Assembly: GCF_020524905.1 (NCBI RefSeq)
Contig: NZ_JAIVKI010000003.1
Span: 186,001 to 250,000, forward strand
Reading direction: 5' to 3'
Length of the DNA stretch: 64,000 nt
Source of the DNA: Microbulbifer variabilis
GTDB lineage: Bacteria; Pseudomonadota; Gammaproteobacteria; Pseudomonadales; Cellvibrionaceae
The position numbers and the translations under genes are program-made. The notes beneath the pieces are model-generated. The model did not search any database. It saw nothing but the letters and a program-made list of their open reading frames with translations, and had not been told where the DNA came from. Below are positions 8,063 to 15,795 of this stretch, in pieces. The first letter of the stretch is position 1; each line of letters begins with the position of its first letter.

Positions 8063-9907
8063 TTAATATGTTGTTAGAGATGTTAAATTTTTTGATTCGC
8101 GTTTCAAAGCTTTCTTGAGATCTGTAGCAACTTTAAAGAAGGGTCTCCATTTTTCCGCCTCATTAGAACTGATTGGCTTGCGAACCTGTAATTCACTAAA
8201 TGTAAAATTGTTGGACTCCTTCTGCAAGGATAAGAAACTATCATTCCATTCGTAGCCTAAAAAATTAAATAAATCTATTGATTTTTTCGTGGGGCTGCTC
8301 AGGAACTCGTCAAAATTTATATTGAAGATTTTGTCTGGAAACACCTTGCTCCAATAATCAATTAGTCGAGTTGATTGATAGTAGTAGTGCGCGATGTCTT
8401 GTTCTCTACATGCGTAGGTGTGACCCTCTGGAAAAGGTTTCGATAGGATTGACATGCATACATCAAAAGGGTTTCTACTTAGCTGTATTATGCGGGCTCT
8501 TGGGAAAAGTGAAAAAATCAAACCAACGTTCCATAAATTGCTAGGCATCTTGTCAATAACTTGCTTTTCATTCGCCTCGTTGGCTTTGATATAGCTTTCA
8601 GCCAGAGATTTCCATTTGTTCCCGCTAACCTTGTGAAGATGTTTGAGAAATTGTCCCTCAAATTCCAGCTCTAGTTGAGAGATAATTCTTGGAAATTCTT
8701 CACTTTCACCGATGCTGCGAGCATTTCCTGAGTTTTCTATTATTTTGTTTATTAGGGTTGTTCCCGATCTGGGCATCCCTACAATAAATATTGGACGGTA
8801 CTGGCTAGAGCTAGCGGTAGGCTTATTTGAAAGGGAGTTGAAAGCCTTGATTATTTCTTTAATGTTCTCTTCGATACGTTTGGGGTTGTATGTGTTGTTT
8901 GCGCGCTTTAAAGTTTCAAATTTTATTCTGTTTGCAAGTTTTATTTGTTTATAAGCCTCTAAATAATTCCCTTGCTTGATGTGGATTTCAGAAAGTGAAA
9001 AGTGATAAATTTCTGAGTCAATGGGATTGTCAGTATATGATTCAGTAGTATGTTGTAGCCTAGCGATCAACTCATCGTTGATGTCACTTGGAGAAATTAA
9101 TTCAGCAATAATTTGCCAAGCACTAGCAAGTTTAGGTTCTTTGAGGATTGCCTGGTTTGCATTTTTGATGGATTCGTTATAATTCCCACTTAATCGATTT
9201 ATTTTGGCGTTGATTAGGTCGGCGTGAGGGGATTTTTCTCCCATTTCTACTGCTTTACGAAGTTCTTTTTGGCTTTCCTTGACTTGTTTTCCCATCAATA
9301 ATAGGTCTGCGAACTTTAAATGGTCAGAGGCGGATGGGTGGATCAGTTGTAAATACCTGGAGAATGCAGTTATAGCGGTTTTATAATCTCTAAATTCTGC
9401 AGCGACCAATGAAAGCTCTCGGGCTATAGATGGGTTTTCTGGGATGTGAAAAAATAATTTTTTATAGATTGGTAGCGCTTTCCCTATATCTCCTTGCCTG
9501 AAATAGGAGTATCCCAGAAAGTGGAAAGTTTGGCCGTCCATCGGTTCAATTTTTTTTATGGTAGTGATGGCGTAGTGATAGTTTTCCAGAGCTACATACT
9601 CTGCGGCTATAAACTTGAGGTCGGCAGGTTTAATTTCGTCTGCTAGCTCAGCCTGCTTTAAATAAGAAAGAGCTTCAGATCTCTTGTTTAAATGCCTAGC
9701 AACGAAGGCAAGTCTCGATAATGCTTGAATTTTTCTAGGATGAGTAGAGGGGGCTAATTTCAAGAGTTGTGAGTATGCGGTAACATAGTTCTTGTTTCTT
9801 AAACTTGACTCTATTGCTGCAATAGAAAGTTCCCAGTGAGATGGTGTTTCTTTAGTTTGTCGAGATGCGTCTTTGGTTTCTATAGGGGTATTGTTACGGT
9901 ACTTCAT
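8063..9907 (-). CDS. TPR-repeat sulfotransferase
   Basis: Residues about 25-335 form a series of TPR-like helical pairs. The C-terminal part (about 370-600) is a PAPS-dependent sulfotransferase: the 5'-phosphosulfate loop is FIVGMPRSGTTL (residues 374-385), and the 3'-phosphate-binding segment is IIQLSRNPFDVCMS. Such TPR-sulfotransferase fusions often sit next to TonB receptors in marine proteobacteria. The acceptor may be a protein (as in tyrosine sulfation) or a glycan. No signal peptide is seen, so it should act in the cytoplasm. Base composition is visibly AT-richer than the housekeeping genes of the window. It probably forms a two-gene operon with the following oxygenase. Confidence 0.85.
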   Translation of the reverse strand: MKYRNNTPIETKDASRQTKETPSHWELSIAAIESSLRNKNYVTAYSQLLKLAPSTHPRKIQALSRLAFVARHLNKRSEALSYLKQAELADEIKPADLKFIAAEYVALENYHYAITTIKKIEPMDGQTFHFLGYSYFRQGDIGKALPIYKKLFFHIPENPSIARELSLVAAEFRDYKTAITAFSRYLQLIHPSASDHLKFADLLLMGKQVKESQKELRKAVEMGEKSPHADLINAKINRLSGNYNESIKNANQAILKEPKLASAWQIIAELISPSDINDELIARLQHTTESYTDNPIDSEIYHFSLSEIHIKQGNYLEAYKQIKLANRIKFETLKRANNTYNPKRIEENIKEIIKAFNSLSNKPTASSSQYRPIFIVGMPRSGTTLINKIIENSGNARSIGESEEFPRIISQLELEFEGQFLKHLHKVSGNKWKSLAESYIKANEANEKQVIDKMPSNLWNVGLIFSLFPRARIIQLSRNPFDVCMSILSKPFPEGHTYACREQDIAHYYYQSTRLIDYWSKVFPDKIFNINFDEFLSSPTKKSIDLFNFLGYEWNDSFLSLQKESNNFTFSELQVRKPISSNEAEKWRPFFKVATDLKKALKRESKNLTSLTTY

Positions 9908-10018
9908 ATTGTTACTTTACCTCTGTATACTTCCCTTGGGATGTAAAGTCGCTGGCCTTGTGTGAATTTGCCTTGGCTTTGAGGCATTTCTAATGAGAAA
10001 TGCTTGCTGGGAGTTACA

Positions 10019-10741
10019 ATGTATTATATATCATCTGATCTCTATATTGATAGGTTGCGGGAAGAGTACTTAAGAACGTCGATGGTGCAGGTGCCTAATT
10101 TTCTCCAGGCTCAGTCGGCTAGTGACCTTTTTTCCTTTTTACAGGGACAAAAGGAGTGGAATCTTTCTTTTAATAAGCTTGGTTCTCACACGGATATCAG
10201 TTTTTCTGATTATTGTGGATGGAATAGTGAGCAAAAAAGTACGCTGAAAGACATTGTATGGTCTCAGGCGGGAGTGGAGTTTCAATACTTCTATAAAAGC
10301 ATCCCCATATTTGATTTTTGCAATCACGGATATGGTCAAGATGAGCGTTTTTTGGCTATTTTTAACCTAGTGAATAGCCAGTCGTTCTTGTCTTTAATGC
10401 GCTCAATTGTTGGGGATCAAAGTATCTCTTTTGCTGATGTACAGGCAACTTGTTTTGATCGAGGACATTTCCTTAAGGAGCACGATGATGGTGTTCTTGG
10501 CAAAAACAGGGTTGCAGCATATGTTATAAACCTAACTCCTGGTTGGGATGTAGACTGGGGTGGCATTCTGCATTTTTATGGCAAGGAAAATATTGCGATC
10601 AAAGGGTTGGTGCCCACTTTTAACGCCGTTAACGTATTTAAAGTCCCTCAGAAACATTCTGTTTCATATGTCACCCCATTTGCAAGAGGGAGCCGCTACT
10701 CTATTACAGGTTGGTTGAGACGAGGGCAGATGACTCAATAA
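10019..10741 (+). CDS. 2OG-Fe(II) oxygenase, prolyl-hydroxylase-like (copy 2)
   Basis: The same C-terminal layout as copy 1 is present: H155-x-D157 (EHDDG), VDWGGILHFYG, distal H213 in KHSVSYVTPF and Arg226 in SRYSITGW. The N-terminal part is about as long as in copy 1 but barely similar. The ATG at 10019 is preferred because GGGAG lies 5 nt upstream; an in-frame TTG at 10004 would place that motif inside the gene. The product is 240 residues. It is divergent from the TPR-sulfotransferase (111-bp shared promoter region) and convergent with the TPR-2OG oxygenase. The two copies probably act on related targets. Confidence 0.85.
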   Translation: MYYISSDLYIDRLREEYLRTSMVQVPNFLQAQSASDLFSFLQGQKEWNLSFNKLGSHTDISFSDYCGWNSEQKSTLKDIVWSQAGVEFQYFYKSIPIFDFCNHGYGQDERFLAIFNLVNSQSFLSLMRSIVGDQSISFADVQATCFDRGHFLKEHDDGVLGKNRVAAYVINLTPGWDVDWGGILHFYGKENIAIKGLVPTFNAVNVFKVPQKHSVSYVTPFARGSRYSITGWLRRGQMTQ

Positions 10742-10754
10742 GCTTTGATATCTC

Positions 10755-12584
10755 TTATATATTGCTAGGAACAACGTCAAATGGTGTTGTAATTCTTAAG
10801 TGTTTCGACTCATTTGGTAGCGGTATCGTTCCATGCCAAGTATGGGACGGAAATAATACTAACGACCCCTTGGTGGGGGTTATTTGTTTTTCGATAAAGT
10901 CCTTATCCCCAAGTTGATATGGAGATCTACCAAAATAAATATCTCCCGCATTGCTTGGTAGGTATTCACTTTCAGTTGGAGGGGTTTCCACATAAAAAGC
11001 GGAGCTAATCCAGCCCAGAGGGTGTACATGGCTGATATGGTGACCGCTGCCTTTTAGCATTACGGACCATGATCCAGAAAATTTAAAGTTTGTAGATTTC
11101 CTGCCCAGGAGGGGATGCACTGTATCCCTGGGGATGTTCGATATGTATTCGGCAATTACTTCCCTTAGGCTTTCCTTTAAGGAATGTATTATAGGTTGAT
11201 TCTTATGGAATAATCTTCCCGGTGTTTGTACTCCAGAGCGTACTGACTGGAAAAGAGGGCGCTCTTTTAATTTGTGCATTTCCAATAGCTCCTTTTTCAG
11301 AGACAGAAGGAAATCATCAAGTCTGGGAAACCCTTTTGGAGTAGGTATCACAAATTTGCGGATGTAGTTACCATTTGCGCTAAGCCAAAGATACCGTTGA
11401 TCTTCCAGCATTTTCCAGCAAGTTCCCTGAATAGCCCATAGTAATTGATCGTTGGGTGTGTATTTGAGAGCTTGATTAACTAGCTTGTCTGCTCTTTCAT
11501 ACTCATGCACTTTTATGAGGGCTGTCAAGTATTGCTTGGTAACACTGGAGTCGGGCTGCATTGAAAAGGCGGTTTCATAAAGTCTCAATGCCTTTGCTAA
11601 ATCTCCCTTCTCCTCTTCAATTTTAGCTCGGAGAAAAATTAATTCGAGGTTTGTGCTTGAATTAGGCCAGCCATCTAAAACACTTTGAGCATCCTCAATT
11701 AATCCTGCTGCGATAAGGCTTTCTATGTGAGCAGTAGTTATTTCGCGATTATCTCTTTTACCTCTTGGCAGTTTAAGATAGCTTTTACAAAATAAAGTCT
11801 TATTTCCAAGCTGCCAATAAACCTCATTTAAGGTTTTGTGAGCCTCTGCGTGAAGAGGGTTTGACTCAATTAGTTTTTCAAGTGTTTCTAAAGCCTGATT
11901 ATGGCGGCCAAGATTTAGTTCGGTTAATGCTTTAGAATAAAGCGCCTCGCTCATTGTTGGAGCTAAAACGAGAGCTCCCTCAAATAAAGTCAGTGCTTTC
12001 TCAGGTTCTTCGAGATCGGAGTAAGTTATAGCCAGCCCATAAATAGCTTTTAAACTTTTGGGGTCTTTATCTCTGGCCTTCTGGAAAAAATCTATGGCTT
12101 TGCTAAGTTGGTCGTTTTTCCTGCAGATGTTCCCGAGAAGGCTGAATGCAGAGGAAAGGGTGGGAGTTAAGTTTGCTGCTTTTATGGCATGCTCATAGGC
12201 AACATTTAGGTTGCTTTCCTCATACTCTAATATTGCTAGATTTCGCCACGCTTCTGCAAATTTCGAATTGAAGTGAACAGCTTTTTCATAATGATGTCGG
12301 GCCGCTTCTATTTGTTTTTGTTTTTTTAAAAAGTTGGCAAGATTGTTATGTACAGAAGGTTGGTCACTTTTTACCTGAAGTGATTTTATAAAAAGTTCTT
12401 TGGCTTTGCTTTTGTTGTTTAGGGATTCATAGGTGATTGCTGCTAAGTGAAGGATATTGGGCTCATTCGGAAATTGCTCTTTTAACTTCAGAATTGCCGG
12501 TAGAGCTTTACGTGCTTTTCCCGATTCTATCATTCTTCCCAAGTTGGATAATAATTGGTGAAAGCTAAGGCTCTTATTCTTCAT
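10755..12584 (-). CDS. TPR protein with C-terminal 2OG-Fe(II) oxygenase domain
   Basis: Residues about 10-400 consist of ten or more TPR units. Residues about 435-605 match the putative 2OG-Fe(II) oxygenase family found after TPRs (2OG-FeII_Oxy_5 type). Visible motifs are SHVHPLGWISSAFYVETP (H519 and H521), the distal His in LFPSHTWHGT (H584) and Arg597 followed by PFDVVP. The TPR array probably binds the protein target that the oxygenase modifies. The gene begins 18 nt after a strong hairpin that follows the TBDR-A stop, so its level is probably set by read-through from the receptor transcript. Confidence 0.85.
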   Translation of the reverse strand: MKNKSLSFHQLLSNLGRMIESGKARKALPAILKLKEQFPNEPNILHLAAITYESLNNKSKAKELFIKSLQVKSDQPSVHNNLANFLKKQKQIEAARHHYEKAVHFNSKFAEAWRNLAILEYEESNLNVAYEHAIKAANLTPTLSSAFSLLGNICRKNDQLSKAIDFFQKARDKDPKSLKAIYGLAITYSDLEEPEKALTLFEGALVLAPTMSEALYSKALTELNLGRHNQALETLEKLIESNPLHAEAHKTLNEVYWQLGNKTLFCKSYLKLPRGKRDNREITTAHIESLIAAGLIEDAQSVLDGWPNSSTNLELIFLRAKIEEEKGDLAKALRLYETAFSMQPDSSVTKQYLTALIKVHEYERADKLVNQALKYTPNDQLLWAIQGTCWKMLEDQRYLWLSANGNYIRKFVIPTPKGFPRLDDFLLSLKKELLEMHKLKERPLFQSVRSGVQTPGRLFHKNQPIIHSLKESLREVIAEYISNIPRDTVHPLLGRKSTNFKFSGSWSVMLKGSGHHISHVHPLGWISSAFYVETPPTESEYLPSNAGDIYFGRSPYQLGDKDFIEKQITPTKGSLVLFPSHTWHGTIPLPNESKHLRITTPFDVVPSNI

Positions 12585-12601
12585 ATATATTTACCACTTA
12601 A

Positions 12602-12630
12602 AGAAACGGCGAGCTATGCTCGCCGTTTCT
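12602..12630 (-). terminator. Hairpin terminator/attenuator between TBDR-A and the TPR-oxygenase
   Basis: A perfect 13-bp stem (AGAAACGGCGAGC and its complement) surrounds a 3-nt loop, followed on the minus strand by a short T-rich tract. The next gene starts only 18 nt later, so the structure probably limits rather than abolishes downstream expression, or protects the receptor mRNA 3' end. Confidence 0.7.
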
Positions 12631-12656
12631 CTATATCACATTACACTTAAGCGATA

Positions 12657-15572
12657 TTATTCAAAGCGATAGCTGGCACTTAAGAAGTAGCGGGGACCTA
12701 GCATGTCATAAGTTGATGGATAGGTATTTGCTTGTTCTTGAGAGTCGCCCAGCACTGTCGGTTCTGTGTTCAGAACATTTTTGACACCAAAGTTGAGGTC
12801 AAAGTTCTCGTTTACAGCGTAACCAAGGCTTAGATCCAAATAGTATTCTTCATCAATTGATTTCACAACTAGCTGGTTACGAGCATCAAATGGATTGAGC
12901 ACCTCATCACCGACACTAATGTTGCTAAATGCAGTGCCCTGATCCATCAGATCATCGATGTTTGCATCAGTAACTTGGATAGTGCGGGAACCATTTTGCA
13001 GTAGAGTGTCGTCATCTGTGCCATCAAGATAGCGAATCAGAGCAGATAGAGTCAGGGGGCCGCTCTGCCAGCTGATACGAGTATTCCAGTTAAACTCGCC
13101 TCGTGGGGCTCCACAGGTATCACCGTAGTAACCAGCACATTCATCTACTCGATCAGGCAGTTCAGCAATAGGAGTTTCATCGTATTGCAATAGATAGGTG
13201 CTGTTGAATGTAACACTCAGATAAGAGCTACCATCAAAACCAAAGTTAAGGTCTGTACCATAGTTAACATTGAGATCGAACCCTCGGGTTTCAATTAAGC
13301 CAATGTTTTCATTTAGTACGCTAACTAGGGCAACGTTACCATCATTTCTACGGTTCACTGCCTGACAGAAAGGAGAACTGATATCTTGTACTACGTTGTA
13401 GCAAAGGTCCAGAACGTTGTCTACTCCGCCACCTAAAACGTCAATTGCGTCTTCAATTTCGATGTCGTAGTAGTCAAGAGCGATATCCAGGCCATCTAAA
13501 GGCTCAACAACCACACCAAATGTAATAGTTCTTGAGGTTTCTTCCTTCAGCTCAGTGTTGCCACCGAATAAACCTTCTATTTGAGTGTTAGCCTGATTAA
13601 AGCTTCCCGCTTCTACTCCTGTCGGCAACATTGCGTTACACAAGTCAATATCTGTACTTGATGTAGCATTACCGGCCGCGCAGGGATCGCTTGCAGATGG
13701 GAAACCAGCGGACTGTCCTAGGTAAAGCTCAGCGACATTAGGTGCACGAACAGACTCTTGGTAGCCCGCACGGAACTTAAACATTTCGATGGGTGCGTAG
13801 TTAAGCGCAGTCGCGAAGGAGCTAACACCACCAATATTGGAATAGTCGGAATAGCGATATGCTCCCCAGAGGCTGAGGTTCTCTACACCGGTCATTCCGG
13901 AGATCAGGGGCACATTAACTTCGGCAAAGGCCTCCATTGCAGTAAAGCCACCGACAGTTTTCTTACCTGCATTAAACCCGAGAACATCACCAGAAGAGAG
14001 GAAGCTATCAGGGCGGAAGCTGGACTGGTCATCCCTATGCTCTAGGCCAAAAACTAAGCCAATGGGCTCGTCGGCAGAAGGAATAGTTGTCAAAACACCG
14101 GACACACTCGCGGAGATTACTTCCTGAGTGATACTGGTAATATTGGTTGCGTTCACTTTGGTGAAGTCAATTGCTTCCTGGGAAATATTACCAGCTCCCC
14201 AGATATTCAGAGGTACACAACCATTGGAGGTATCTTGACACTCGGTACCGTCGTCAGTGACTAAAAGTGCCTGTTTGAATCGCGAGGCTGCAACATCATT
14301 ATTTTGCAGTTGGGTGCGTTCTAGGTTGCTATAGCTGTAGTAAGTATCGAATGACCAGTTGTCATTAATGTCACCACGAAAGCCAGTTAGGATTCGGAAG
14401 GCATCCCTTGTATCCAGGGACTGGCGGGAGCCATTCTCAACCATACGGCGGCCGATAAATAAATCAACAGGCGTATTCTCATCGATACCAGCAGCTGTGT
14501 TCATATCTTTGAGTGTTTGCTGGTATGCACTATCAAAAAATGGGGTATTGGGATTGACAGAAACGGTAGTAAATGCAGGGGTCGGAGCCAGCTCCTGGGG
14601 CACCTCGTTATGTGAGAATGCCATCTCACCATAAGCAGTCAGCTTGTCAGTAAGATCATAGTGAGTAAATGCGCTGATAAGGAAGCGTTCTTGTGGAAGC
14701 TGAAGGTAATTATCTGGAGCGTAATTAAAACGGTCCTCAGGGTCCCTAAAGTCGCGAGACGTGCCATCTGCCTCAAAAGTGGTACCGGTATCAAACACAT
14801 TAGTGCTGGGGATACCGGAAGAGCCGCCTGCGACGAGGCTATCGTTAAAGCCGTCTCCGTCAGTATCACTCTCTGTCCAAGTGACATTGGTAAAGCCACG
14901 ATCGCCCTGGAAAACTTCCTCACGGTCAGTCCAAGATGCATATACCGTTGCATTACCACGGCCTTCGGCAAAATTTCCGCCGATAGTCAGGTCAATATTT
15001 TGCTTAGAGCCATCGCCGTCTTCGGTAACATCATAAAGGCTAGTAATCTGCACGCCTTCAAAGTCGTCTACCATCTGGAAGTTAACAACACCAGCCAGGG
15101 CGTCGGAGCCGTATACCGCAGACGCGCCACCGGTGATTACATCCACGCTTTTGATTAGGGTGCTGGGAATAGTATTTAGGTCAACTACTCCAGTCTGGGT
15201 AGATGGAATATATCGGCGACCATTAACTAGTACTACGGTGCGGTAGGTTCCAAGTCCACGGAGGTCGACACGGGCGGTACCATCACCTGGGTTGTTGGAG
15301 CTAGGTCCGAAGCTGGGCAAAGTTTGCGGAAGTTCGGCAAGCTTTTGTTCAATATTCAAGTTGCCGGAAATCTTAAATTCTTCTGCGCCGATGGAAGTCA
15401 GTGGAGTAACAGATTCTAGGTCCTGGCGTTTAATCCGCGAGCCAGTAACTACTACTTCTTCAACCATTTTCGCATCTTGTTGAGCGAAAGCGGGCATAGC
15501 CGGAACCATAATTGCGGCAGCAGTGAAGCCAATGGCTCCTTTCACAGCTGCGGACAGGAGGTTCTTTTTCAT
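12657..15572 (-). CDS. TonB-dependent receptor (TBDR-A)
   Basis: This is an outer-membrane TonB-linked transporter of 971 residues. The start MKKNLLS at 15572 is chosen because AGAGGA lies 6 nt upstream; a TTG two codons earlier would abut that site. The signal peptide ends near AFA (residue 30). The plug domain (about 38-170) contains EEVVVTGSRIKR, RTVVLVNGRRY and ASAVYGSDALAGVVNF. The barrel ends in SYRFE, one residue beyond the usual terminal Phe. It is of the same general class as TBDR-B but is not a close copy. The ligand is unknown. The neighbouring TPR-oxygenase, sulfotransferase and oxygenases suggest an unusual ligand or a modified surface protein. Confidence 0.93.
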   Translation of the reverse strand: MKKNLLSAAVKGAIGFTAAAIMVPAMPAFAQQDAKMVEEVVVTGSRIKRQDLESVTPLTSIGAEEFKISGNLNIEQKLAELPQTLPSFGPSSNNPGDGTARVDLRGLGTYRTVVLVNGRRYIPSTQTGVVDLNTIPSTLIKSVDVITGGASAVYGSDALAGVVNFQMVDDFEGVQITSLYDVTEDGDGSKQNIDLTIGGNFAEGRGNATVYASWTDREEVFQGDRGFTNVTWTESDTDGDGFNDSLVAGGSSGIPSTNVFDTGTTFEADGTSRDFRDPEDRFNYAPDNYLQLPQERFLISAFTHYDLTDKLTAYGEMAFSHNEVPQELAPTPAFTTVSVNPNTPFFDSAYQQTLKDMNTAAGIDENTPVDLFIGRRMVENGSRQSLDTRDAFRILTGFRGDINDNWSFDTYYSYSNLERTQLQNNDVAASRFKQALLVTDDGTECQDTSNGCVPLNIWGAGNISQEAIDFTKVNATNITSITQEVISASVSGVLTTIPSADEPIGLVFGLEHRDDQSSFRPDSFLSSGDVLGFNAGKKTVGGFTAMEAFAEVNVPLISGMTGVENLSLWGAYRYSDYSNIGGVSSFATALNYAPIEMFKFRAGYQESVRAPNVAELYLGQSAGFPSASDPCAAGNATSSTDIDLCNAMLPTGVEAGSFNQANTQIEGLFGGNTELKEETSRTITFGVVVEPLDGLDIALDYYDIEIEDAIDVLGGGVDNVLDLCYNVVQDISSPFCQAVNRRNDGNVALVSVLNENIGLIETRGFDLNVNYGTDLNFGFDGSSYLSVTFNSTYLLQYDETPIAELPDRVDECAGYYGDTCGAPRGEFNWNTRISWQSGPLTLSALIRYLDGTDDDTLLQNGSRTIQVTDANIDDLMDQGTAFSNISVGDEVLNPFDARNQLVVKSIDEEYYLDLSLGYAVNENFDLNFGVKNVLNTEPTVLGDSQEQANTYPSTYDMLGPRYFLSASYRFE

Positions 15573-15795
15573 TGTCAATCCTCTCTTGATCGTTGGATTT
15601 ATAATCTATTGTCAAAATTGACGAGTTTTGAAAGCAGCTACCCCCAAGTGGCCACTTTCCTCCCAACATATCTCTTAACGAGTGGCATGAAGATCCCCTC
15701 AAAAAAAATCTCATTTTTTTGCTGATACTTCGTTATGGGTATTTTGGCAGGTTTGGCTGTAGGGGCAATTTGCTATTTGAGAGGTTGTTGCTTGG

